Below, piece by piece: positions 24,905 to 32,336 of a DNA stretch of 64,000 bases. Positions within the stretch are counted from its first letter, which is position 1. Every line of letters begins with the position of its first letter. The stretch comes from Streptomyces monomycini. GTDB lineage: Bacteria; Actinomycetota; Actinomycetes; Streptomycetales; Streptomycetaceae. The stretch is from assembly GCF_022271435.1 (NCBI RefSeq), contig NZ_JAFIQY010000018.1, positions 62,001-126,000 of the forward strand. The letters are read 5' to 3'. The position numbers and the translations under genes were made by a program. The notes beneath the pieces were generated by a model, which made no database searches, was not told where the DNA came from, and worked only from the letters and a program-made list of their open reading frames with translations.

Positions 24905-25188
24905 TAGGTCCTGTCGTCACGTTCCCGTCGTTCGCCCGAAGGACGGCCGCGCGGCGTCTGGTGCACTTCGCTGCGCTCCGTCTCGGCTCTTTCGTTTGTC
25001 CTTCGGAAGCCGAGCCGATCGCAAGGCGCCGGAGCGCCCTCGATGGGGGCACCCCCTGGCCTTTCAGGCCTTGGGGGAGGAGCTACGCGGGCGTTTCGGC
25101 AACGCCGCGTGGGGGTCCCTCCCAGCGGTAGCTGGGGGAGTGCGTGCCAGGCGGCGCGCGGCAGGCGGGAATGTGACGACAGGGCCTA
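24905..25188. mobile_element. MITE-like element (284 bp) with ~23-bp terminal inverted repeats
   Basis: Left end TAGGTCCTGTCGTCACGTTC and right end GTGACGACAGGGCCTA are inverted repeats (21 of 23 bp match); weaker inverted similarity continues inward for about 60 bp. No transposase is encoded. The outermost TA at each end may be a duplicated target. Inside are two short palindromes (25045-25080 and 25109-25140). The right end supplies the TAG stop codon of the VTC gene. A 62-bp relative lies at 35949-36010. It was probably moved by a transposase elsewhere in the genome. Confidence 0.8.
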
Positions 25189-25989
25189 AGCCGCAGCCCG
25201 CGGAAACGCCTCCCGCACCGCCCGCCGCCACTGATTGGCCGTCAGCCCGGGCCGCAGCGCCGCCATCGCCCCGCAGTACTTGGTGAACTCGGCGGCGCGC
25301 AGCCCGTAGGTGTGCAGCAGCCGGTCCGCCTCCGTCAGGTGGCCGGTGACCGAGGTCTTCGTCTCGACCAGGACCAGTCCGCCGTCGGCCCGTACGCTGC
25401 GGCCGGTGCCCGCGTCCCGGCAGACCAGGTCCGCGTCGCAGGTGATGCGCTGCTCGTCGGCGACGAAGGTGGCGCGCCGGTAGTCGGTGACCAGCGACGG
25501 CACCAGTTCTTCAGGGGCGCCGATGCCGTACGTGCCGTGCAGGACGGAGGCCAGGAAGCCGCGCGGGCCGCGCCCGAGCGTCGCTTCCCCGGGCAGCAGC
25601 GGCTGCCGCCGCTTGAGTGTCTCGCCGCGCCGCCCCTTGAGCTTGATCTCGAACTGCCGTTCCCCGGAGTCCTCGTACAGCCGCTCGCGGATCTTGTAGC
25701 GGTGGCGGCGGCCCTGCCGGTGGTCGTGGAAGGTCTGGAGGCCGGGGGTGTCGTAGTAGACGGAGTGGTAGCCGAACCAGCGGCGGCCGTTGATGCACAG
25801 CGCCCGGAACGGGCCGCCGGGGCGCCGCGGGTCGGTCAGCCGGGCCGCGAAGTCCGCGAAGATCTCGACCGGTACGAGGTAGCTGCGGTCGATGCGGGCC
25901 ATCAGCTCCGCGCGGGCCTGGAGCTCGGAGAGGGTTATCGGGCGCGCCGCCATGGCGGCGCGGGCGATCGCCCGTACGGCGGGAATCAC
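25186..25989 (-). CDS. VTC-domain protein (polyphosphate polymerase-like, TTM superfamily)
   Basis: 267 residues. The GTG at 25989 overlaps the stop of the upstream DUF4956 gene (GTGTGA) and follows a GAGGAG site. The domain shows the basic strands of the triphosphate tunnel fold: YHSVYYDTPGLQTFHDHRQG, RYKIRERLYEDSGERQFEIKLKGRRGETLKRR, and a late acidic strand LVLVETKT. VTC domains bind or polymerise phosphate from nucleotide triphosphates. The stop codon TAG is part of a MITE end, so the original C-terminus may have been slightly different. It probably works with the DUF4956 membrane protein. Confidence 0.83.
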   Translation of the reverse strand: MIPAVRAIARAAMAARPITLSELQARAELMARIDRSYLVPVEIFADFAARLTDPRRPGGPFRALCINGRRWFGYHSVYYDTPGLQTFHDHRQGRRHRYKIRERLYEDSGERQFEIKLKGRRGETLKRRQPLLPGEATLGRGPRGFLASVLHGTYGIGAPEELVPSLVTDYRRATFVADEQRITCDADLVCRDAGTGRSVRADGGLVLVETKTSVTGHLTEADRLLHTYGLRAAEFTKYCGAMAALRPGLTANQWRRAVREAFPRAAA

Positions 25990-26660
25990 ACGGTCTCCTC
26001 GGAAAGGGGACGGGGCTGCGGGTGCGCGGGGGAACGGGTGATCGTGCGGGGCCGGTTGCGGCCGGTGCGCTGTGAGGTCGTACGAGCGGGCCTGCCGAAA
26101 GGTTCCGGCAGACGGAAGCGGACGTCCACCACCATCAGGTCCCGGACAAAATCGATCTCCTTGACCGTCCAGGTGCGGGGCTCGCCGCCGAGCCGGCGCG
26201 CCAGGTCGTCGCAGAGCGCCCGCTGGTCGGTGTGGACGGCGTCGAGGGTGACCACGGTCCGGCAGGTGCGGGCCATCAGCCGCGGGTGGTCGGCGCCGTA
26301 CATGACCAGGAGCAGCAGGGTGGCGAGCGTCGCGGCGATGGCGAAGCCCAGGTGCGGCAGGCCGCACAGCAGGCCGAGGACCAGGGTGGTGAAGTAGTAC
26401 GCGACCTCCTCGTGCTGGATCGAGTCGGACCGCAGCCGGATGATCGAGAGCACTCCGAACAGGCCGAATCCGAGGGCCGTGCCGCCCTCGCCGACCTGGG
26501 CCAGCGCCGAGACGACCGCGAACAGCGCGACGTTCAGCGCGAGGTAGGCGGGCACCAGGTCGCGGCGCCGGTGGCGCGGGTAGTAGATGGCGAACGTCAG
26601 CACGCTCACCGCGGCGAGGTCGAGCACGAGGTGGGCGGCGAGCTGCCCCAGCGTCTCCAT
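25986..26660 (-). CDS. DUF4956 membrane protein
   Basis: 224 residues with about four transmembrane helices in the first 125 residues (LVLDLAAVSVLTFAIYY; YLALNVALFAVVSAL; TALGFGLFGVLSIIRLRSDSI; YYFTTLVLGLLCGL and LGFAIAATLATLLLLVMY). The FGVLSIIRLRSDSIQHEEVAYYF segment is the family hallmark. A soluble C-terminal part follows. It is consistently paired with VTC-domain genes; the complex may sense or export polyphosphate. The 15-bp repeat array lies directly upstream of its start. Confidence 0.85.
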   Translation of the reverse strand: METLGQLAAHLVLDLAAVSVLTFAIYYPRHRRRDLVPAYLALNVALFAVVSALAQVGEGGTALGFGLFGVLSIIRLRSDSIQHEEVAYYFTTLVLGLLCGLPHLGFAIAATLATLLLLVMYGADHPRLMARTCRTVVTLDAVHTDQRALCDDLARRLGGEPRTWTVKEIDFVRDLMVVDVRFRLPEPFGRPARTTSQRTGRNRPRTITRSPAHPQPRPLSEETV

Positions 26661-26673
26661 GGCGTGTCTCCTG

Positions 26674-26778
26674 TCGGTCGCTGATCGGTCGGTCGTGATT
26701 CGGTCAGCCGTGATCGGTCGGTCGCTGATCGGCCGGTCGCTGATCGGCCGGTCGCTGATCGGCCGGTCGCTGATCGGT
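26674..26778. repeat. 15-bp tandem repeats upstream of the DUF4956 gene
   Basis: Four near-perfect copies of CGGTCGCTGATCGGC occupy 26719-26778, preceded by degenerate copies from 26674. The array lies within the likely promoter or leader of the DUF4956/VTC operon and between it and the divergent MarR gene. Confidence 0.85.
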
Positions 26779-26800
26779 ACGCGTCAGACGCTAGGAACGG

Positions 26801-26833
26801 ACGGGTTAACTCCACCCCACTCCACGGGTTAAC
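26801..26833. promoter_or_regulatory. Direct repeat ACGGGTTAAC x2 in the DUF4956/MarR divergent region
   Basis: ACGGGTTAAC occurs at 26801-26810 and again at 26824-26833, a spacing of 23 bp (about two helical turns). This is the only AT-containing part of the gap and may be a regulator-binding site or part of a promoter. Confidence 0.4.
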
Positions 26834-26877
26834 GCGCGCCGCCCACCCGGACGGCCGACGCCGCGCCCCCTCATTGA

Positions 26878-26906
26878 CAGCCTCCTGTCACATCGACAGG
26901 CTGCTG
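26878..26906. promoter_or_regulatory. Probable MarR operator overlapping the MarR start region
   Basis: Inverted repeat CAGCCTCCTGTC-N5-GACAGGCTGCTG (10 of 12 arm positions match) ends two bases before the ATG at 26909. The position over the leader is typical of an autoregulatory MarR site. Confidence 0.6.
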
Positions 26907-26908
26907 TT

Positions 26909-27361
26909 ATGCAAGCGCCCCCGCACGCCCCCGATCTCCTCACCCGGACCGCCCTCGGCGTCTCCCGGCTCAACGGCCAGCTGCTCGCCGTGTCGGAGCG
27001 GCTGGCGCGTCCGGCCGGGCTGACCACCGCCCGCCGGCAGGTGCTCGGCGCGGTGGCGGGCGGACCGCTGCCCGTGGCCGGAATCGCACGGGTGCTGGGC
27101 CTCACCCGGCAGAGCGTGCAGCGGGTCGCGGACCTGGTGGTGGCGGAGGGGCTGGCCGAGTACCGGCCCAACCCGGCCCACCGCCGGGCCAAGTTGCTCG
27201 CACCGACCGATGACGGTCTGTCCGCTTTGCGCCGTATCACTCCGGAACACGCCGTGTTCGCCGCCGAACTGGCCGAACACCTCGGCGGCACACCGGACTT
27301 CCGCGCGGCCGTGGAGGCGGTGGAGACGCTGTCGCGCGCGCTCGATAACCTCGGCTACTGA
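26909..27361 (+). CDS. MarR-family transcriptional regulator
   Basis: 150 residues with a central winged helix (PLPVAGIARVLGLTRQSVQRVADLVVAEGLAEYRPNPAHRRAKLLAPT) between helical dimerisation regions. The ATG at 26909 has no clear ribosome site, and the operator-like repeat lies directly before it, so the mRNA may be nearly leaderless. It is divergent from the DUF4956/VTC operon and could control it. Confidence 0.9.
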   Translation: MQAPPHAPDLLTRTALGVSRLNGQLLAVSERLARPAGLTTARRQVLGAVAGGPLPVAGIARVLGLTRQSVQRVADLVVAEGLAEYRPNPAHRRAKLLAPTDDGLSALRRITPEHAVFAAELAEHLGGTPDFRAAVEAVETLSRALDNLGY

Positions 27362-27624
27362 GTGCACCGAAGTGTGGGCTCGCGCCCGCGTCCTGACGAC
27401 CGTTCCGAAGTCCGCGCCCGGCCCGGCCACACCGCACACCGGCCGCACCTCCCCGGCCCGACCATGGCCCGACCACGGCCTGTACGGACACCGGGGCCCC
27501 GTACGGACACCGGGGAACCGAAACCGGACCGGCGGCGTCGTCCGATACGTTCGCGCCTGCGGCACCGTCCCCGCAGGGCACGTCCGGGAGCACAGGGCGA
27601 ACAAGGTGAAAGGGCAAGCGGAAC

Positions 27625-29436
27625 GTGAATGAGCGCGCAGAGCGCGGCCGCCTCGGGCAGCTCGGCCCCCAGGACCCGCCGCGGATCGGGGCGTACCGGC
27701 TGCTGGGGCGGCTGGGCGAGGGCGGCATGGGCCGCGTCTACCTCGCCCGTTCCGACCGCGGCCGCACGGTCGCCGTCAAGCTGGTCAAGACCGAACTGTC
27801 CGGCCAGGACGACTTCCGGGCCCGGTTCCGGCAGGAGGTGCAGGCCGCGCGGCGCGTCGGCGGCGAGTGGACCGCGCCCGTGCTGGACGCCGACACCGAG
27901 GCCGCGACGCCCTGGGTCGCCACCGGCTACATCGCGGGCCCTTCGCTCCGGCAGGTGATCACCGAGGGCCGTACGCCGCTGCCCGAACGCTCCGTACGCA
28001 TCCTCGCCGGCGGCCTGGCGGGCGCGCTGCGCAGCATCCACGCCGCCGGCATCGTCCACCGCGACCTCAAGCCGTCCAACATCCTGCTCACCATCGACGG
28101 CCCCAAGGTCATCGACTTCGGCATCGCGCGGGCGCTGGAGGCGGTGACCGTCGGCGGCGGCCTCACCCGTACCAACCAGGCGGTCGGCTCGCCCGGCTTC
28201 ATGTCGCCCGAGCAGGTGCGCGGCAGACCCGTCACGCCCGCCAGCGACGTCTTCTGCCTCGGCTCGGTGCTGATGTTCGCGGCCACCGGACGGCTGCCCT
28301 TCGGTACGTCCGACAGCGGTGTGCACGCGCTGATGTACCGCATCGCCCAGGAGGACCCGGACCTGACCGGGCTGCCGTACGGGCTGCACAGCCTGGTCGC
28401 GGCCTGTCTCGCCAAGGACCCGGCGCAGCGCCCGACGCCGGACCAGCTCATCGCTTACACCGGGGCCGAGGACGACGGCCAGGAGCCGTGGCTGCCGGGC
28501 GCGCTCATCGCCGAGCTGGGGAGGCACGCCGTCGAACTGCTCGACGCGGAGAACCCGAACGGCGCGTGGGAGGAGCCCGGGGCCCCGTCCTGGGACAAGC
28601 CCGCGGAACCGTCCTGGGAGCAGCCCCCCACGCCCGCCCCGGGGCCCGCCTCGGCGCCGCTGCCTCCGCTGGCTCCCGGCTCCGCGCCCCAGCCGCCCTA
28701 CGCGGCGGCCGGCGCCCCGACGCCCGCGCCGGCCGCCCGGGACGCCACCATGGCCCCGTCCTCCGGGGCCACCACCCACGGCCGCCGCCGCAAGAGCCCC
28801 GCAGGCCGCACCGGCCCCGGCAACGGCCCGAGCCCCAACAGTCACAGCAGTCACAGCAGTCACAGCAACCGTTCCGGCACCACCGGCCGCGGCCGCCCCG
28901 CCGGAACCCCCCGCTCCACCGGCCGCCCCCGTGCCCGCACCCTCGGCCTGGCCGCCGCCGTCGGTCTCGGCCTCGCCACCGCCGGCATCGGCATCGCCTA
29001 CGTCTGGTTCAGCCCCGACGGGGACGACGGGAGCGCCGCGAAGGCCGACGGCGGCACCGTGACCGCGGCGGACGGCAAGGTCGGCAAGGCGGCGGGCAAG
29101 GAGCCCGGCGTCATCCCGCAGCAGTTCCTGGGCACCTGGGAGACCAAGCGCGGCAAGGGCGGCAGCGACACCTACCGCTTCACCGTCACCCAGGGCGCGG
29201 TCGGCGACACCGTCCTGGCCATGGAGGTGCGCGGCGCCAAGTTCCGCTGCGAGTTCAAGGCCATCCTCATGAACGGCGGACCGCCGCCGCGCCTCGGCCC
29301 GACCACCGTCGTGGCGGGCCCGGCGACCAGCTGCAGCCCGGGCGCCCCCAGCACCCTGCGTCTGCAGTCCGACGGCAAGCTCCGCCGGGTCTTCGACGAC
29401 GGCAAGCCGACCTTCACGTACACGAAGAAGGACTGA
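27625..29436 (+). CDS. Membrane Ser/Thr protein kinase (Hanks type)
   Basis: 603 residues. Kinase domain about 22-280: glycine loop GEGGMG 31-36, catalytic Lys 52 in VAVK, HRDLKPSN 145-152, DFG 164-166 and the SPE motif 194-196. A Pro/Ala-rich linker with a Ser-His repeat follows (about 310-430), then one TM (about 438-461) and a ~130-residue extracellular domain with two Cys (FRCEF, SCSPG). No PASTA repeats. The start is GTG 27625 with a GAAAGGG sequence upstream. It overlaps a small coiled-coil gene by one base. Targets are unknown. Confidence 0.93.
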   Translation: MNERAERGRLGQLGPQDPPRIGAYRLLGRLGEGGMGRVYLARSDRGRTVAVKLVKTELSGQDDFRARFRQEVQAARRVGGEWTAPVLDADTEAATPWVATGYIAGPSLRQVITEGRTPLPERSVRILAGGLAGALRSIHAAGIVHRDLKPSNILLTIDGPKVIDFGIARALEAVTVGGGLTRTNQAVGSPGFMSPEQVRGRPVTPASDVFCLGSVLMFAATGRLPFGTSDSGVHALMYRIAQEDPDLTGLPYGLHSLVAACLAKDPAQRPTPDQLIAYTGAEDDGQEPWLPGALIAELGRHAVELLDAENPNGAWEEPGAPSWDKPAEPSWEQPPTPAPGPASAPLPPLAPGSAPQPPYAAAGAPTPAPAARDATMAPSSGATTHGRRRKSPAGRTGPGNGPSPNSHSSHSSHSNRSGTTGRGRPAGTPRSTGRPRARTLGLAAAVGLGLATAGIGIAYVWFSPDGDDGSAAKADGGTVTAADGKVGKAAGKEPGVIPQQFLGTWETKRGKGGSDTYRFTVTQGAVGDTVLAMEVRGAKFRCEFKAILMNGGPPPRLGPTTVVAGPATSCSPGAPSTLRLQSDGKLRRVFDDGKPTFTYTKKD

Positions 29437-29669
29437 TGCCGGCCCCCGCGGGACATGGCGGTACCGGAATCGGGCATGTGTATGACGTGACAGTGGACCC
29501 CTGGCACGAAGCCCTGGCCCGGCAACTGGGGGACACCCGTGCCTCGTCCCGCGAGCTGGTGCTCCGGAGCCGGGCACTGATCGAGGAGAACCACCGGCTG
29601 CTCGACGAGAACTACCGGCTCAGGCAGCAGCGGGCCTCCATCGTCGGCGGCGCCCAGGACCGGCAGTAG
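29436..29669 (+). CDS. Small coiled-coil protein coupled to the Ser/Thr kinase
   Basis: 77 residues; the ATG at 29436 shares its A with the kinase stop (TGATG). After a Gly-rich start it has YDVTVDPWHEALARQLGDTRASSRELVLRSRALIEENHRLLDENYRLRQQRASI. The second half has heptad spacing of Leu/Ile (RALIEENHRLLDENYRLRQQ) and should form a coiled coil. No known family. Strict coupling to the kinase suggests that it is a partner, substrate or regulator. Confidence 0.75.
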   Translation: MPAPAGHGGTGIGHVYDVTVDPWHEALARQLGDTRASSRELVLRSRALIEENHRLLDENYRLRQQRASIVGGAQDRQ

Positions 29670-29705
29670 CTCCCGTCGACGGCCCGCCGCCCGCGACAAC
29701 GCGAA

Positions 29706-29744
29706 AGCCGCGGCCTTGCTCCCTCGGGGAGCGGAGCCGCGGCT
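29706..29744. terminator. Terminator hairpin between the kinase operon and purA
   Basis: Stem AGCCGCGG / CCGCGGCT enclosing an inner hairpin GCTCCCTCGGGGAGC, placed between convergent genes (stops at 29669 and 29798). It can act in both directions. Confidence 0.6.
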
Positions 29745-29797
29745 CCCGCACAGCTGTCGCCGCGCGGGCCCCGGACCGGTCGGTCCGGACACGGACG

Positions 29798-31084
29798 TCA
29801 GTCCAGGAACGAGTTGATCTGGATCGTCTCGTCCCGGCCCGGGCCCACGCCGATCGCGGAGATCGGCGCGCCGGACATCTCCTCCAGCGCCTTGACGTAC
29901 GCCTGCGCGTTCTTCGGCAGCTCGGCGAAGGTCTTGGCCTTGGTGATGTCCTCGGACCAGCCCGGCAGCGTCTCGTAGATCGGCTTCGCGTGGTGGAAGT
30001 CGGTCTGCGAGTAGGGCAGCTCCTCGACGCGCTTGCCGTCGATCTCGTACGCGACGCAGACCGGGATCTGCTCCCAGCCGGTGAGCACGTCCAGCTTGGT
30101 GAGGAAGAAGTCGGTCAGGCCGTTGACGCGGGTCGCGTACCGGGCGATGACCGCGTCGAACCAGCCGCAGCGCCGGTCCCGGCCGGTGGTCACACCGCGC
30201 TCGCCGCCGATGGTGCGCAGCGCCTCGCCGTCCGCGTCGAACAGCTCGGTCGGGAACGGGCCCGCGCCGACCCGGGTCGTGTAGGCCTTGAGGATGCCGA
30301 TGACCCGGCTGATCTTCGTGGGGCCGACCCCCGCGCCGGTGCAGGCGCCGCCCGCGGTCGGGTTGGAGGAGGTCACGAACGGGTAGGTCCCGTGGTCCAC
30401 GTCGAGCAGCGTGCCCTGGCCGCCCTCGAAGAGGACGACCTTGCCGTCGTCGATCGCGTTGTTCAGCAGGAGGGTGGTGTCGGCCACGTAACCCTTGATC
30501 TGGTCCGCGTAGCTGAGCATCTCCTCGACGACCTGCTCGGCGACCACCGCGCGGTGGTTGTAGAGCTTGGCCAGCACCTGGTTCTTGAAGTCGAGGGCCG
30601 CCTCGACCTTCTGGTGCAGGATCGACTCGTCGAAGAGGTCCTGCACGCGGATGCCGGTGCGGTTGATCTTGTCGGCGTAGGTCGGGCCGATGCCGCGGCC
30701 CGTCGTGCCGATCTTCCGCTTGCCGAGGAAACGTTCCGTGACCTTGTCGACCGTGATGTTGTACGGCGTGATCAGGTGCGCGTTACCGCTGATCAGCAGC
30801 TTGGACGTGTCGACGCCGCGCTCGTTGAGTCCGCTCAGCTCGGAGAGCAGGACCGCCGGGTCGACGACGACACCGTTGCCGATGACCGGGGTGCACCCCG
30901 GCGAGAGGATTCCGGAAGGGAGAAGGTGCAGCGCGTATTTCTGGTCGCCTACGACAACCGTGTGACCGGCGTTGTTGCCGCCCTGGTAACGCACCACATA
31001 GTCGACGGACCCACCGAGCAGATCGGTGGCCTTTCCCTTGCCCTCATCACCCCACTGAGCACCGAGCAGCACAAGTGCGGGCAC
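29798..31084 (-). CDS. purA: Adenylosuccinate synthetase PurA
   Basis: Converts IMP, aspartate and GTP to adenylosuccinate, the first AMP-specific step. 428 residues beginning PALVLLGAQWGDEGKGKATDLLG, with the P-loop-like GDEGKGK near 12-18, the NAGHTVV segment, TTGRGIGPTYADK, and GVTTGRDRRCGWFD near 300. The GTG at 31084 follows an AAGGGG site. Single gene, divergent from the diacylglycerol-kinase-like gene. Identity is secure. Confidence 0.98.
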   Translation of the reverse strand: MPALVLLGAQWGDEGKGKATDLLGGSVDYVVRYQGGNNAGHTVVVGDQKYALHLLPSGILSPGCTPVIGNGVVVDPAVLLSELSGLNERGVDTSKLLISGNAHLITPYNITVDKVTERFLGKRKIGTTGRGIGPTYADKINRTGIRVQDLFDESILHQKVEAALDFKNQVLAKLYNHRAVVAEQVVEEMLSYADQIKGYVADTTLLLNNAIDDGKVVLFEGGQGTLLDVDHGTYPFVTSSNPTAGGACTGAGVGPTKISRVIGILKAYTTRVGAGPFPTELFDADGEALRTIGGERGVTTGRDRRCGWFDAVIARYATRVNGLTDFFLTKLDVLTGWEQIPVCVAYEIDGKRVEELPYSQTDFHHAKPIYETLPGWSEDITKAKTFAELPKNAQAYVKALEEMSGAPISAIGVGPGRDETIQINSFLD

Positions 31085-31196
31085 AGGCGTACACCCCTTC
31101 CGGGCGGGGCATGTCCAACGTGCGTGAGGCCGTATGCGTGCAGGTGTACGCGTACGACATCACTGAAGCCGTCGAACCGGTGCCCCGGAATAGACG

Positions 31197-31225
31197 AAGC
31201 CCCTGGCGCAATAGCGCAAGGGGCT
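31197..31225 (+). terminator. Strong hairpin in the leader of the DAGK-like gene
   Basis: Stem AGCCCCTGGCGC / AGCGCAAGGGGCT (one mismatch) with a 3-nt loop, followed by CTTGC. It lies 35 bp before the GTG at 31260, in the divergent gap with purA. It could be a transcription attenuator or insulate the gene from upstream transcription. Confidence 0.45.
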
Positions 31226-31259
31226 CTTGCACCGAGATGCTACCTGAGGAAGGACCGAG

Positions 31260-32312
31260 GTGTCGGCGCAGCCTTCTGGGCACTCTCTCCCGGACGGGGT
31301 CCGGGGGCACCCCCTGCTCGTGGTCATCGACCCGGCCGCCCGCAGTACGGACGGGGAATCCGTACGGATCGCCAAGGACGTCCTGTGCGCGGGCGCGGCC
31401 GCGAAAATCTGTTTCCCCGACGGCCCCGAGGAGTACGCGCGGGCGCTCGCCCGCCGTGGCCATCGCCGCCCCGTGGTGATCGGCGACGACCGCGCGCTGC
31501 TGCGCGCCGTGGCGCTGCTGCACAAGGAGCGCGATCTGGCGGGGGTGGCGCTGGCGGTGGTGCCGGTGGGCGCGCCGGGGGCGGTGGCGCTGGCGCGCGC
31601 GCTGGGCGTGCCGACGGACACCGTCGCCGCCGCCCGGGCGGTCCTGGACGGTACGGAACACAGCCTGCACCTGCTCACGGACGACAGCGACGGCATCGTG
31701 CTGGGCGGCCTGGACATCCCGTCCGGTACGGAGCCGGAGCCGCCCGGCAGGCGGAGCCGGCGGCGGTGGGAAGGGCTCGGCGGACGTCCGGGGCGGTGTC
31801 TCCCGGGCCGGCGCGACGGCACGGAAGCGCTGCCTCTGCCGGGCCCGCGCGCGGCGGCGTGGTGGGACCGGCTCGTCCGCACGGCCCGCAGGGCCCGTAC
31901 GGCGCTGTCGCGGCCGGCCGCACCACCCGGCCCTTCGGACCCGTCCGTCACCTCGGTCTCGCCCGGTCTCCCGGGCCTGCCGGGCCCCTCGGCCCCGCCC
32001 GGCGGGCGGCGTTCCGGTACGGCGGGCCACCGGCTGCGGGTCGAGGCGGACGGCGTGGTGCTGGCCGACCTGGACCGGCCGGTGCGGTGGGTCTCGGTGA
32101 CGCCCGGTGACGGCGACGACGGCAGCGGGCTGGCCGAGGTCGTGGTGCACTGGCAGGAGGCCGAGCCGCCGGTACGGGCCCGCGCGCGGGCGGTGACCGT
32201 CTCGGGCGCGGACTTCCGCTACCGGGCGGACGTGGTCGTCGGCGGCCCGGTCCGGACCCGTACGTGGACGGTGCATCCGGACGCGTGGCGGCTGACGCTG
32301 CCGCACGACTGA
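31260..32312 (+). CDS. Diacylglycerol-kinase-like protein with degenerate active site
   Basis: 350 residues. The N-terminal ~140 residues follow the DAGK/YegS fold (LLVVIDPAARS; RRPVVIGDDRALLRAV; VVPVGAPGAVALARALGVP), but the nucleotide motif GGDGT reads GDDRA and the PLGTGNDFAR motif reads PVGAPGAVALAR. Activity is doubtful. A Pro/Gly/Arg-rich linker (about 165-255) precedes a C-terminal beta-rich domain (LRVEADGVVLADL to the end) like that of lipid kinases. The GTG at 31260 has GGAAGGA upstream. A short palindrome lies in its first codons. Confidence 0.75.
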   Translation: MSAQPSGHSLPDGVRGHPLLVVIDPAARSTDGESVRIAKDVLCAGAAAKICFPDGPEEYARALARRGHRRPVVIGDDRALLRAVALLHKERDLAGVALAVVPVGAPGAVALARALGVPTDTVAAARAVLDGTEHSLHLLTDDSDGIVLGGLDIPSGTEPEPPGRRSRRRWEGLGGRPGRCLPGRRDGTEALPLPGPRAAAWWDRLVRTARRARTALSRPAAPPGPSDPSVTSVSPGLPGLPGPSAPPGGRRSGTAGHRLRVEADGVVLADLDRPVRWVSVTPGDGDDGSGLAEVVVHWQEAEPPVRARARAVTVSGADFRYRADVVVGGPVRTRTWTVHPDAWRLTLPHD

Positions 32313-32336
32313 CGCGGCGGCGCCGGGCGGCCGGCC

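Noticed and set aside
26674..26778. The 15-bp repeats as a CRISPR or an iteron origin.
   Set aside because: Units are directly adjacent without spacers, GC-rich, and there is no replication initiator gene nearby.
27355..29577. A 740-codon minus-strand frame opposite the Ser/Thr kinase.
   Set aside because: The kinase motifs on the plus strand are unambiguous; the opposite frame is a shadow.
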